Assembly (NCBI GenBank): GCA_963706605.1
Contig: OY970165.1
Location: 1,984,001-2,048,000, forward strand
Direction of reading: 5' to 3'
Length of the DNA: 64,000 bases
Source of the DNA: VRUE01 sp963706605
GTDB lineage: Bacteria > Actinomycetota > Thermoleophilia > Solirubrobacterales > 70-9
Shown here piece after piece: positions 1 through 10,015 of the stretch. Under the pieces are notes generated by a model. It searched no databases, was not told the origin of the DNA, and worked only from the letters and a program-made list of their open reading frames with translations. Position numbers and translations under genes: made by a program. Position 1 is the first letter of the stretch; every line of letters begins with the position of its first letter.

Positions 1-3000
1 TTGGAGGAGGCCCCTGCTCCCGCTCCCCTGACAGAGGGTGGCGAGCCCGAAGAGGGGGGAGAGGCCCCGGCGCCCCTCACCGGCCCGATCCTCTTACCGC
101 TCTCGGCAAAGACAGAGCCGGCTTTGGCCGATGCCGCCTCCCGCCTCGCGGCCCACCTGCGCCAAAACCCCGAGCTGGACCCCACCGACGTCGCCTACTC
201 CCTCGCCACCACCCGCGCCTCCTTCGAGCACCGGGCGGTGGCGCTGGGAGAGGGACGCGAACAGTTGCTGGGCTCCCTCGATCAGCTGGCAGAGGGCTCG
301 ACCTCTGCCGAGGCGATCACCGCCACCGCCGCCAAGGGCAAGCTCGCCTACCTCTTCACCGGCCAGGGCTCCCAACGAGCCGCCATGGGCAAGGAGCTAT
401 ACGAGGCAGACCCGGTCTTCAAAGATGCCTTCGATCAGCTCTGCGAGCAGCTCGATCAACACTTGAAGACCTCGTTGAAAGAGATCGTCTTCGGTGAGAG
501 CGAAGAGGCCCTCGATGACACCACCTACGCCCAACCGGCCCTCTTCGCCCTCCAGGTGGCCCTCTTCAGAGCACTGGGGTCCCGCGGTCTCTCGCCAGAC
601 TTCCTGACCGGGCACTCGGTGGGGGAGATATCGGCAGCCCACATATCCGGAGTCCTCTCCCTCCCCGACGCGGCCAAGCTGATCGCCGCCAGGGGCAGGT
701 TGATGGGAGCCCTGCCAAAGGGCGGGGCGATGGTCGCGATCGAGATCACCGAGCAAGAGGCAGCGAAGTACCTCGCGGGCAAGGAGAAAGAGCTCTCGCT
801 CGCGGCGGTCAACTCGCCGGCCTCGATCGTCATCTCGGGCACCTCAGAAGCGATCGAGGAAGCCCAGGCCCACTTCGAAGAGCAGGGCAAGAAGACAAAG
901 CGCCTGAGCGTCTCTCACGCTTTCCACTCCCCCCTGATCGAGCCGATGCTGGAGGAGTTCGAGCAGGTGATCGAAAGCCTCGAGCTGAACGAGCCCCAGA
1001 TCCCGATCGTCTCTGAGCTGAGCGGAGAGATCCTCACCCCCGAGCAGGCGGCAGATCCCGCCTACTGGGTCACCCACGCGCGAGAGCCGGTCCGCTTCGC
1101 CGAGGCGATCGCCACCCTCGAGGCCCAGGGCACGAGCGCCTACCTGGAGCTGGGGCCAGACCCCGTCCTTTGCGCGATGGCGGAGCAGACCCTGGGGGAA
1201 GAGGACCAAGGCGCCCTGATCGCGACCCTGCGAGAGGGACGGGATGAGGCTGATGCCCTCACCCTCTCTCTCGCACAGGCACACGCCGCAGGAGCACAGA
1301 TCAACTGGGAGTCCCTCTTCAAGGGCACGGGGGCAAAGCGAGTCCCCTTGCCCACCTACCCCTTCCAGCGCAAGCGCTACTGGCTCACTTCGAGCGGCGC
1401 TGCCGGCAACCTCGATGCCGCCGGCTTGGAGGACGCCGAACACCCCCTGCTCGGCGCCTCGATCGAAGACCCGCGGGGAGAGGGCCTCACCCTGACCGGC
1501 CGCCTCTCCCTCGCCACCCACCCCTGGCTGGCGGACCACGCGGTAACCGACACCGTCCTGCTCCCCGGCACCGCCTTCCTCGAGCTGGCGCTGAGAGCGG
1601 GGGAGCAGGCGGGGACTGAGACGGTCGAGGAGCTGACCCTGCAGGCGCCGCTGATCCTGCCCGAGACAGGGGCGGTGCAGATCCAGGTCACGGTCTCAGG
1701 CGAAGAGGAGGAGCGGCGCGAGATCGCGATCCACTCCCGCCCCGAGGGTCACGAGGAAGATGAGCTTGCGGAGACAATCGAGTGGACCTGCCACGCCCAG
1801 GGCGTCCTCTCGGGTGAGTCCGCCAAAGTGCCAGAGCCCCTCGATGTCTGGCCCCCCACCGGAGCAGAGCCGCTGGACGTCGAGGGCCTCTACGAGCGCC
1901 TCGCCGACTTCGGTTTCGAATATGGCCCCGCCTTCCAGGGCCTAAGCGCCGCCTGGAGGCAGGGCGAGCAGATCTTCGCCGAGGTCTCACTCCCCGAGGA
2001 GCACTCCCGCGAGGCAGAGCGCTTCGCGATCCATCCCGCCCTGCTTGACGCGGCCCTTCACGCCCTCCTGTTCTCAAAAGAAGGAGAAGGGGCGATCGAG
2101 CTGCCCTTCTCCTGGAGCGGTGTCTCCCTTGAGGCAAGCGGCGCCGCCTCCCTGCGCGTGGCCCTGAAGAGAGAGGGAGAGGGCATCGCCCTGCGCCTCG
2201 CCGACCAAGACGGAGCCCCCCTCGGGGTGGTCTCCTCGCTGATCACCAGAGCGCTCTCCCCCGAGCAGCTGAGAGGCACCCGCCGTCGATCGCTTTACCG
2301 AATGACGTGGACCGAGCTTCCACGCTCCTCTTCTGAGAGCGTTGAGCCCACCCGGATCGCGATCATCGGTGAGGCCGGGGCGGGACCCGCGGGCGCGGAG
2401 CGATACCACGACCTGGCCGCTCTGGAGGAGGCGATGATCGAAGGCGTGGAGGCCCCGGCCGTTGTCGTCGTGGTCCCGCCCGAGTCGGGAGAGGAGGAAA
2501 CCCTCGAGGCCGCACACGTCGTCACGCAGAGCGCTCTGGGGTTGCTCCAGTCCTGGTTGGCCGCCGAGTCCCTCGCACAGTGCCGCCTCACCCTCCTCAC
2601 CCGCGGTGCGATCGTGACCGGGGAGGGTGAGGATCCAGACCTCACGAACGCGCCGCTCGCGGGCCTGCTGCGCTCCGCCCAAACCGAGCACCCCGGCCGC
2701 TTCGCGTTGATAGATACGGATGAGACCGAGGCATCCCTCGCGGCAATGCCCGCGGCGCTTGTGATGGGGGCAGGGGAGCCTCAGCTCGTCCTGCGTGAGG
2801 GTCGGATGCTGGTCCCGCGCCTGGCCCCGGTGGACGCCGAGGAGCAGGCCCCACCGACGATCGATCCCAACTCCACGATCCTGATCACCGGTGGCACTCG
2901 CGGCATCGGCGCCCGCGTGGCCCGCCACCTCGTTGCCGAGCACGGGGCCCGCCACCTTCTCCTGGTGAGTCGCTCCGGCTCCGACGCGCCGGGCGCCCCG

Positions 3001-6000
3001 GAGCTTGCGGCAGATCTGGATGCGCTCGATTGCGAGGTGACGATTGCCGCCTGCGATGTCGGCGACCGCGACCAGCTCGCAAGGCTGGTCGACTCGATCC
3101 CCAGGCAGCATCCCCTCGGCGCGGTGATCCACTCCGCCGGCGTCCTCGACGACGGCGTCCTCGAGTCCCTCGACCCCGAGCGCCTGGAACGCGTCATGCG
3201 CCCCAAGATCGACGCCGCCTGGCACCTGCACGAGCTGACGACCGAGATGCCGCTCTCCCAGTTTCTGCTGTTCTCTTCGGCGGCAGGGATTCTCGGCGGC
3301 GCGGCGCAGGCCAACTACGCTGCCGCCAACGCCTTTCTCGACGGCCTCGCGCAGCACCGCCGGGCATGCGGCCTCCCTGCAAATTCCCTCGCCTGGGGGC
3401 TCTGGGATCAGTGGAGCGATGCCGCGGATGGGGGCAGCCAGGGAGACGAGGCGAATCGGGTCGCTCAGCAGATCCGTGCCCGCCTCGGGTTTGAGCCGAT
3501 GTCGCCCGAGCTCGGCCTGGAGCTCTTCGACGCAGCCCGATCTTCCGCCGATCCGTTGCTTGCCCCGGTGGCGTTCGACAGGAGCTCCCTCCGTGCCCAG
3601 GCCCACGCTGGAACCCTGCCCGCGGTCCTGCGCGGGCTCGTCCGCGTTTCCGCCCGCCAGGCGCGGCAAGCCGGTGGGCTTTCCACGCGTCTCGCTCGAG
3701 TCCCCGAGGCCGAGCGCGAGAACTTCGTCCTGGAGCTGGTTCGCTCCGAAGTCGCCACGGTGCTTGGTCACGCATCCGCGAACGACGTGGAGCCCGGCAA
3801 GAACTTCAAGGACGAAGGCTTCGACTCTCTCGCCGCGGTCGAGCTTCGCAATCGCTTGGCGGCGACCACCGGTTTGCAGCTGCCGGCGACGTTGGTCTTC
3901 GACTACCCGACCTCGACCGAGCTGGCGAAGTTCCTGCTTGCCGAGGCGCTGGGCGAGGTGCGCGGCCGGGATCTCGTCACCCATGCGACCGCCAGCGAGG
4001 AGCCGATCGCGATCATCGGTATGGCGTGTCGCTATCCCGGCGGGGTGTCCTCTCCCCGGGAGCTCTGGGAGATGGTCGCCGCGGGTGCGGACGGGATATC
4101 GCCGTTTCCCGCCGACCGCGGCTGGGATATCGAAAGTCTTTACCACGCCGACCCCGACCATTCTGGAACCTCGTATGTGCAGGAAGGCGGCTTCGTCGAC
4201 GACGCGGCTGTATTCGACGCGGCCTTCTTCGGAATCAGCCCGCATGAGGCGCTGGCGATGGATCCCCAGCAACGTCTGCTGCTCGAAACTTCCTGGGAGG
4301 CACTAGAGGCCGCCGGACTCGACCCCCAGCAGCTGAATGGATCCAAGGCCGGGGTTTTCGCCGGTCTTGGCGCCATCGACTACGGGCTCGGATTCTGGGA
4401 GCAGGATGCGTTGGAGGCATACGTCGGCACCGGCCTCTCCTCCAGCGTCGCCTCAGGTCGCATCGCGTACACACTCGGCCTGCTTGGCCCGGCGATCACC
4501 GTGGATACGGCCTGCTCCTCCTCGCTGGTGGCGCTGCACCTGGCCAGCCAGGCGCTGCGTGCGGGCGAGTGCTCGCTTGCGCTGGCCGGGGGAGCGACCG
4601 TGATGGCGACCCCGAACGTGTTCGTCTTCTCGAGCCGCCAGCGCGCAGTCGCGCCGGATGGGCGCAGCAAGTCCTTCGCGGAGGCGGCTGACGGCGCCGG
4701 TTTCTCCGAGGGCGTCGGAATCGTCGTGCTCGAGCGGCTCTCGGAGGCGGAAAGCAACGGCCACCCGGTGCTTGCTGTGGTTCGCGGCTCGGCGATCAAC
4801 CAGGACGGGGCATCCAACGGCCTCGCCGCCCCCAGCGGGCCCGCCCAGGAACGGGTGATCCGCCAGGCGCTCGCGAACGCCCGCCTGGAGCCCGGCAGCG
4901 TCGACGCGGTCGAGGCCCACGGCACCGGCACCATGCTCGGCGACCCGATCGAGGCCGGGGCGCTGCTCGCCACCTACGGCCAGGACCGGGAGGCGCCACT
5001 GCGGCTGGGATCGATCAAGTCGAACATCGGCCACACCCAGGCTGCGGCCGGGGTGGCCGGGGTGATCAAGATGGTGATGGCGTTGCGCGAAGGGACGCTC
5101 CCGAAGACCCTTCACGTTGACCAGCCATCCAGCATGATCGATTGGTCCGCGGGTGAGGTCGAGCTGCTCACCGAGGCCAGGTCCTGGACCGCCAACGGCC
5201 GTCCCCGCCGGGCCGCAGTCTCCTCGTTCGGGTTGAGCGGCACCAACGCCCATGTGGTCCTCGAGGAAGCGCCGGCCCCACCCGCGAAGAGCGGGGGAGA
5301 GGTCGAGGAGCCCCGCTCCGACGGGGCAGCCCCACCCCTGCCCGGCCCGGTTCCATTGGTGCTCTCGGCGAAATCGGAGTCCGCCCTGCATGGTGCGGCG
5401 GCGGGGCTGTGGTCCCACCTCGATGAGAACCCGGAGCTCGACCCTGTCGACGTCGCCCACTCACTCGTCACCACCCGCTCCCACTTCGCCTATCGGGGGG
5501 TGGCCCTGGGGCGGGATCGCGAGCATCTGATGGGCTCGCTTGCAGCGTTTGCTGCGGGCCGAGACGACCCCGGCGTGTCCACGGGCGTCGTCAATGCCGG
5601 TCGGCGCCCCGCCTTCCTCTTTCCCGGATATGGCTCCCAGTGGGAGCGGATGGCGGTCGAGCTTCTCGACTCCTCAGCGGTCTTCGCCGGCAAGTTGCGA
5701 GAGTGCGAAGAAGCGCTCGAGCCGTATCTGGGCTGGTCCGTGGAGGAGGTGTTGCGGCGCGGCGAGAGCGCTCCGCTGAGAAATGTCGATGAAGGACCAC
5801 CGATCCTGTTCGCGGTCATGGTCTCGCTGGCGACCCTGTGGCGCGCCTGTGGCGTCGAGCCTTCGGTGGTCGCCGGACACTCACAGGGCGAGCTCGTCGC
5901 CGCCTATGTGGCGGGCGGTCTCTCGCTTGAGGATGCAGCGCGCGTATCGGCCCTTCGTTCCAAGGCGCTGGTGAGGTTGGTGGGCAAGGGCGCGATGGCC

Positions 6001-6462
6001 TCGGTTTCTCTCTCGGCCGCCCAGCTCGAGGCGCACATCGAGCGCGTGGGCGGCGTCCTGGAGGTCGCGGCGATCAACGGCCCCTCAGCGACCGTCGCGT
6101 CCGGCGATCCCGAGGCGCTCGATGAGCTGCTTGCGCAGTGTGCGGCGGAAGGCGTGCCGGCGAGAAAGGTGCCGGGCGCGGTCGCCGCCTCGCACTCGGT
6201 CCACATCGAGGCGCTGCGGGAGGAGCTGCTCGAGGGATTCGCAACGATTTCTCCCCGCTCCGGGGAGATCCCCTTCCACTCCACCGTGACCGGCGAGCTG
6301 CTCGACACCGCCGAGCTCGACGCGGAGGTACTGGTACCTCAATGGGCGGCAGACGGTGCGGCTAGAGCAAGTGATCAACGGGTTGCTCGACGGCGGTCAC
6401 CGGGCCCTGCTCGAGGTCAGTCCCCATCCAGTCCTTGCCGTCGGGTTGAAGGAAATCGTTGA
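1..6462 (+). CDS. Type I modular polyketide synthase, AT-DH-KR-ACP / KS-AT (5' partial, frameshifted 3')
   Basis: Multidomain synthase that extends an acyl chain on an ACP. The window opens just after a KS domain (LEEAPAP linker), so the TTG at base 1 is an internal Leu and the gene continues upstream. Domains seen: AT1 (about residues 115-430; GQGSQ, Ser206 in GHSVGE, HAFH motif typical of malonyl-CoA), DH1 (480-770; His513 and Asp683 present, Gly of HxxxG replaced by Asp), KR1 (955-1190; GGTRGIG, Tyr1106, Asn1110, LDD motif of B-type ketoreductases), ACP1 (Ser1276 in GFDSL), KS (1334-1754; Cys1505, EAHGTGT, NIGH), start of AT2 (1870 on; GHSQGE, Ser1961). Module 1 would add a malonate unit and leave a double bond. 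After about base 6328 this frame is no longer PKS-like: an extra base shifts AT2 into frame 2, so the last 45 codons are spurious. Family call is very secure; product unknown. Confidence 0.95.
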   Translation: MEEAPAPAPLTEGGEPEEGGEAPAPLTGPILLPLSAKTEPALADAASRLAAHLRQNPELDPTDVAYSLATTRASFEHRAVALGEGREQLLGSLDQLAEGSTSAEAITATAAKGKLAYLFTGQGSQRAAMGKELYEADPVFKDAFDQLCEQLDQHLKTSLKEIVFGESEEALDDTTYAQPALFALQVALFRALGSRGLSPDFLTGHSVGEISAAHISGVLSLPDAAKLIAARGRLMGALPKGGAMVAIEITEQEAAKYLAGKEKELSLAAVNSPASIVISGTSEAIEEAQAHFEEQGKKTKRLSVSHAFHSPLIEPMLEEFEQVIESLELNEPQIPIVSELSGEILTPEQAADPAYWVTHAREPVRFAEAIATLEAQGTSAYLELGPDPVLCAMAEQTLGEEDQGALIATLREGRDEADALTLSLAQAHAAGAQINWESLFKGTGAKRVPLPTYPFQRKRYWLTSSGAAGNLDAAGLEDAEHPLLGASIEDPRGEGLTLTGRLSLATHPWLADHAVTDTVLLPGTAFLELALRAGEQAGTETVEELTLQAPLILPETGAVQIQVTVSGEEEERREIAIHSRPEGHEEDELAETIEWTCHAQGVLSGESAKVPEPLDVWPPTGAEPLDVEGLYERLADFGFEYGPAFQGLSAAWRQGEQIFAEVSLPEEHSREAERFAIHPALLDAALHALLFSKEGEGAIELPFSWSGVSLEASGAASLRVALKREGEGIALRLADQDGAPLGVVSSLITRALSPEQLRGTRRRSLYRMTWTELPRSSSESVEPTRIAIIGEAGAGPAGAERYHDLAALEEAMIEGVEAPAVVVVVPPESGEEETLEAAHVVTQSALGLLQSWLAAESLAQCRLTLLTRGAIVTGEGEDPDLTNAPLAGLLRSAQTEHPGRFALIDTDETEASLAAMPAALVMGAGEPQLVLREGRMLVPRLAPVDAEEQAPPTIDPNSTILITGGTRGIGARVARHLVAEHGARHLLLVSRSGSDAPGAPELAADLDALDCEVTIAACDVGDRDQLARLVDSIPRQHPLGAVIHSAGVLDDGVLESLDPERLERVMRPKIDAAWHLHELTTEMPLSQFLLFSSAAGILGGAAQANYAAANAFLDGLAQHRRACGLPANSLAWGLWDQWSDAADGGSQGDEANRVAQQIRARLGFEPMSPELGLELFDAARSSADPLLAPVAFDRSSLRAQAHAGTLPAVLRGLVRVSARQARQAGGLSTRLARVPEAERENFVLELVRSEVATVLGHASANDVEPGKNFKDEGFDSLAAVELRNRLAATTGLQLPATLVFDYPTSTELAKFLLAEALGEVRGRDLVTHATASEEPIAIIGMACRYPGGVSSPRELWEMVAAGADGISPFPADRGWDIESLYHADPDHSGTSYVQEGGFVDDAAVFDAAFFGISPHEALAMDPQQRLLLETSWEALEAAGLDPQQLNGSKAGVFAGLGAIDYGLGFWEQDALEAYVGTGLSSSVASGRIAYTLGLLGPAITVDTACSSSLVALHLASQALRAGECSLALAGGATVMATPNVFVFSSRQRAVAPDGRSKSFAEAADGAGFSEGVGIVVLERLSEAESNGHPVLAVVRGSAINQDGASNGLAAPSGPAQERVIRQALANARLEPGSVDAVEAHGTGTMLGDPIEAGALLATYGQDREAPLRLGSIKSNIGHTQAAAGVAGVIKMVMALREGTLPKTLHVDQPSSMIDWSAGEVELLTEARSWTANGRPRRAAVSSFGLSGTNAHVVLEEAPAPPAKSGGEVEEPRSDGAAPPLPGPVPLVLSAKSESALHGAAAGLWSHLDENPELDPVDVAHSLVTTRSHFAYRGVALGRDREHLMGSLAAFAAGRDDPGVSTGVVNAGRRPAFLFPGYGSQWERMAVELLDSSAVFAGKLRECEEALEPYLGWSVEEVLRRGESAPLRNVDEGPPILFAVMVSLATLWRACGVEPSVVAGHSQGELVAAYVAGGLSLEDAARVSALRSKALVRLVGKGAMASVSLSAAQLEAHIERVGGVLEVAAINGPSATVASGDPEALDELLAQCAAEGVPARKVPGAVAASHSVHIEALREELLEGFATISPRSGEIPFHSTVTGELLDTAELDAEVLVPQWAADGAARASDQRVARRRSPGPARGQSPSSPCRRVEGNR
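6325..6331 (+). other. Single-base frameshift in AT2 of the polyketide synthase
   Basis: Frame 1 reads GAG GTA CTG GTA here. Dropping one G (GAG TAC TGG TAC) gives EYWYLNGRQTVRLEQVI, the usual YWxxNxRxxV segment of acyltransferases, and the rest of the synthase then continues in frame 2 to base 10015. The simplest reading is one inserted G at 6326-6328. No obvious slippery heptamer is present, so programmed frameshifting is unlikely; a sequencing error or recent mutation fits better. Confidence 0.85.
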
Positions 6463-9400
6463 GGCCTCGGATCGCTCCGGCGACGTCGCGATCCTCTCCA
6501 CGTTGCGCCGCGGGGAAGGCGGCCCGGACCGTTTCGCCCTGTCCCTGGCCGAGGCACATGTGGCAGGCGCCGAGGTCGATTGGAGCGCCTACTTCAGCGG
6601 AAACGAGACCAAACCCGTCTCCCTGCCCACCTACCCCTTTCAGCGTAAGAGGTACTGGCTCGATCCCGTTCCCATGGCCGGCAACGTCAGTGCCGCCGGC
6701 CTGGCCGACCCGGAGCACCCGCTGCTCGGGGCGGCGATCGACTCTCCCGAGGACGGGCGCCTGCAGTTCACGGGCAAGGTCTCTCTCTCGAAACATCGTT
6801 GGCTCGCCGACCACGCGATTCACGGTGTACCGCTTCTCACCGGTGCTGCCCTGGTTGACCTGGCGCTCAGCGCCGGCCGCGAAGCTGGCGTCGCTGCGAT
6901 CGAGGAGCTCACGGCGCAGGCTCCGCTGGCGCTTCCGGAGTCCGGGGCGATGCAGCTATGGATCTCGCTGGACGAGGCAGGGGAAGACGGGCGCCGCGGT
7001 GTCGTCATCCACTCGCGCCCGGAGAGCAAGGCTGGCGAGGACACCGAGCTCTGGACCTGCAACGCCCGCGGCACGCTTGCGCCGCTGTCACCCGATGCCC
7101 CCGTGCCGCCGGGAGAGCTCGTTGCATCGGACTGGCCGCCGGCGGGAGCGGAGCAACTGGACATCGAGGCGGTCTATGACCGACTCGCCGACGCGGGCAT
7201 CGATCTCGGCCCCGCTTTTCGTGGTCTGCGGGCCGCTTGGCGCAGGGATGGGGAGACGTATATCGAGGTCGCCCTTGCCGAGGAGCAGGCCGGGGACGCC
7301 GAGCACCTGGCGCTGCACCCGGCGCTGCTGGAAGCGGCGATGCACGTCGGCATCGATCTGATCCAGGTCAATTCGGGAGCAGGGAACGAGACGGGTGGGA
7401 CGGTGCAGCCCCTTTCCTGGCGCGACCTGCGCCTGCACAGGACCGGCGCAGCAACCGTGAGGGCCGTGGTCGACACCGACGGCGAGCACGTCTCCCTGGT
7501 CGCGGTCGACGAGACCGGCGCTCCGGTTCTCTCACTCGATTCCGTTGCCGTGCAAGCGCTCGAGCCGGGCCGGCTGGGCAGGCCCGGCAGCCACCGCTCC
7601 CTGTACCGCGTCGAGTGGTCGCCCGTTGACCGGATCCCGGCCAATCCCATCGCTCCCCGCCTGGCGATCCTCGGCGAGATGGAGCTTGGTGACTGCCGCG
7701 CGGAGCGATATCCGGACCTGGCGTCCCTGCTGGAGGCGATCGAGGCGGAGGGAATCGCACCCGAGTTTGTCCTCGCCCCGGCCCCGTCACCCCCGCCGGA
7801 CGAAGCGCGCCCGTCTGTGCTCGCGAGTGAGACCACCGACCATGTCGCGGAGCTGTTGCGGGACTGGATCGCCGCCGAGCCTCTTCAGGGTGCCCGCCTC
7901 GTTCTGCTCACCACGGTGGGCGTGGCAGCGCGGCATGATGAGGACCCAGACCTGCGATCGGCCTCTCTCCGGGGCCTCCTGCAGTCGGCCCAGGCCGAGC
8001 ACCCCGACGCCTTCGCCTCGATCGACACCGACGGGACGCCGGCCTCCACGGAAGCACTTCCGGCGGTGCTCGCGATCGTGGCCTCGGAGCCTCAGCTCGC
8101 GCTGCGCGAAGGCAGCGCCCTCATGCCTCGCCTGGCCCGCGTCAAAGCATCGGCGCAAGATGCCTCCGGGCCGGTCGACCCCGACGGCACGATCCTGGTC
8201 ACCGGCGGCATCGACGGCTTCGGCGCGCTTGTCGCCCGCCATCTCGCTTTGCATCACGGAGCCCGCCATCTGCTGCTCCTCGATCGTTTGGGACCGAAGG
8301 CGCGTGGGGCAGAGGAACTCAGGGCAGACCTCGGTGAGCTTGGCTGTGAGGCCACCATTGCGGCCTGCGACGTCTCCGATCGCGCTCAGCTGCAGGCGCA
8401 GATCGCCGCGATCCCCGCCGCGCATCCCCTCAGGTCGGTGATCCACCTGGATGGCGAGGGGATCGGTGCCGCCTGGTACCTGCACGAGCTCACCGTCGAC
8501 CTGCCGGAGCTCACCGAGTTCATGATCTTCTCTTCGACGGCCGGCGTCCTCGGCGGCTCCGACCATGCAGAAGCTGCCGCCGACGCCTTCCGGGACGCCC
8601 TCGCCGCCCACCGCCGTGCCCGTGACCTGTCCGCCGTATCGATCACCAGGGAGGGTGAGCCACGCCTCGAGCTGCTCGACGCCGCCCGTGCCGTCGACGA
8701 GCCGGCGTTGCTGTCTTTTGAGCTGGACCGCGCCGCGCTCCGTTCCCTCGCCCAAGAGGGGGGGCTGCCGGCCATCCTCTCCGGGCTGATCCCTGCTCCA
8801 GCCCAGTCAGACCATCGGACCGGCTCGCTGCGGCAGCGCCTTGCCGGTGTTGCGGAGGACGCACGCGAGGAGGTGACGATCGAGCTCATCCAGGAGCACC
8901 TCGCAACCCTGCTGGGACACGTATCTGCTGCGGACGTCGCACCCGAGCTGAGCCTGCAGGAAATGGGCATCGACTCACTTGGCGCGGTCGAGCTGTGCAA
9001 ACGGCTCGAGGCATCGACAGGCGCGCCGGTGCCGATACTCGTCCTGGTAAACCAGCCCACGCCGAAGGCGCTTGCGCGGTACCTGCTCGGGCAGATGGAA
9101 GGGTCGTCGGCCAACGGCTTGGCGCCGCGGCCGGAGACGACTTTCGTGGGCCTCCTCGGCAGGGCCCGCGAGCAGGACACCGTCGATGAGTTCGTCGAGA
9201 TGCTGAGCACCGCGTCGAGATTCCGGGCGTCCTTCGAAGGCCCGTCCAACGGTGGGAGCCCGCCGAGCGTCATTCGTCTCGCCGAGGGCCCGGAGGCGCC
9301 CAGCCTCGTCCTGATCCCCTCCGCCGGGCCGATGTCTGGGCCTCACGAGTATGTGAAATTGGCAAGAGGGCTACAGGGAAAAAGGGGGGTGTTTGCCCTG

Positions 9401-10015
9401 CCCCTTCCGGGGTTCATCGCCGGCGAGGCTCTTCCCGGCAGCCTGCGGGCGGTGGCCGAGACGCACGCCGAGGCGATTCTGCGCAGCGAGATCGGCCCGG
9501 ATTTCGCCCTCGCCGGACACTCATCCGGCGGTTGGCTCGCCCACGGGATCGCGAGCCACCTCGAGGGCATCGGTGTTCACCCGGCAGCGGTGATCCTGCT
9601 CGACACCTACTGGCCTCAGTCGGAGCTGTTGAACCAGGTGGTGCCAATGGTCCTGGCGGCGGTGTATGACGCGGCCGAGGAAAACGCCGGAATCGACGAC
9701 ACCCGACTGACCGCAATGGGTGGCTATAGGAGAATTTTGACCGAGTGGCAACCGGGGAAGCTTGTTACTCCAACGGTGATGGTTCGGGCCAGTGAGCCTC
9801 CTCCGAATGTGGTGAGTGTTGACACCGATGACTGGCAGGCCTCATGGGAGCTGCCCCACTCGGTGATCGACGTTCCCGGTAATCACATGACGATGATGGG
9901 CGAGCACGCCGCCAGCACGGCAAAAGCTGTCCAGTCCGCGCTTGGTGACAGAGCTCGTGTCCACGAAACCGAGAAGGAAGCGATTGTGGGAGATGGAGGG
10001 GAGCATTCGTCATGA
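6356..10015 (+). CDS. Polyketide synthase, 3' part: AT2 end-DH-KR(inactive)-ACP-thioesterase
   Basis: Continuation of the upstream synthase in frame 2; homology starts at about 6329, and the ATG at 6356 is internal rather than a true start. Residues numbered from 6356: end of AT2, DH2 (about 120-400; His153 kept, but catalytic Asp is Glu326 in LLEAAMH and the motif Pro is Thr), KR2 (about 610-790; cofactor loop GGIDGFG, roughly 20-30 residues missing before the active site, and the YxxxN region reads HAEAAAD so Tyr and Asn are lost), ACP2 (Ser874 in GIDSL), thioesterase (980-1200; GHSSGG Ser1056, Asp1083, His1177). The module should therefore add one unit without reduction and the TE releases the chain, making this the end of the assembly line. 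The frame overlaps the methyltransferase start by 4 bases (ATGA). Without repair of the frameshift it would not be translated as part of the synthase. Confidence 0.9.
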   Translation: MRLEQVINGLLDGGHRALLEVSPHPVLAVGLKEIVEASDRSGDVAILSTLRRGEGGPDRFALSLAEAHVAGAEVDWSAYFSGNETKPVSLPTYPFQRKRYWLDPVPMAGNVSAAGLADPEHPLLGAAIDSPEDGRLQFTGKVSLSKHRWLADHAIHGVPLLTGAALVDLALSAGREAGVAAIEELTAQAPLALPESGAMQLWISLDEAGEDGRRGVVIHSRPESKAGEDTELWTCNARGTLAPLSPDAPVPPGELVASDWPPAGAEQLDIEAVYDRLADAGIDLGPAFRGLRAAWRRDGETYIEVALAEEQAGDAEHLALHPALLEAAMHVGIDLIQVNSGAGNETGGTVQPLSWRDLRLHRTGAATVRAVVDTDGEHVSLVAVDETGAPVLSLDSVAVQALEPGRLGRPGSHRSLYRVEWSPVDRIPANPIAPRLAILGEMELGDCRAERYPDLASLLEAIEAEGIAPEFVLAPAPSPPPDEARPSVLASETTDHVAELLRDWIAAEPLQGARLVLLTTVGVAARHDEDPDLRSASLRGLLQSAQAEHPDAFASIDTDGTPASTEALPAVLAIVASEPQLALREGSALMPRLARVKASAQDASGPVDPDGTILVTGGIDGFGALVARHLALHHGARHLLLLDRLGPKARGAEELRADLGELGCEATIAACDVSDRAQLQAQIAAIPAAHPLRSVIHLDGEGIGAAWYLHELTVDLPELTEFMIFSSTAGVLGGSDHAEAAADAFRDALAAHRRARDLSAVSITREGEPRLELLDAARAVDEPALLSFELDRAALRSLAQEGGLPAILSGLIPAPAQSDHRTGSLRQRLAGVAEDAREEVTIELIQEHLATLLGHVSAADVAPELSLQEMGIDSLGAVELCKRLEASTGAPVPILVLVNQPTPKALARYLLGQMEGSSANGLAPRPETTFVGLLGRAREQDTVDEFVEMLSTASRFRASFEGPSNGGSPPSVIRLAEGPEAPSLVLIPSAGPMSGPHEYVKLARGLQGKRGVFALPLPGFIAGEALPGSLRAVAETHAEAILRSEIGPDFALAGHSSGGWLAHGIASHLEGIGVHPAAVILLDTYWPQSELLNQVVPMVLAAVYDAAEENAGIDDTRLTAMGGYRRILTEWQPGKLVTPTVMVRASEPPPNVVSVDTDDWQASWELPHSVIDVPGNHMTMMGEHAASTAKAVQSALGDRARVHETEKEAIVGDGGEHSS

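Noticed and set aside
1..2300. Foreign origin of the AT1-DH1 segment because of Glu-rich protein and different codon feel
   Set aside because: Impression only; base and codon usage were not measured and module shuffling within PKS genes would look the same.
2074..4272. 732-codon open frame on the minus strand opposite the polyketide synthase
   Set aside because: Antisense shadow of strong KR/ACP/KS coding; composition is Arg/Gly-rich without domains, typical of GC-rich DNA.
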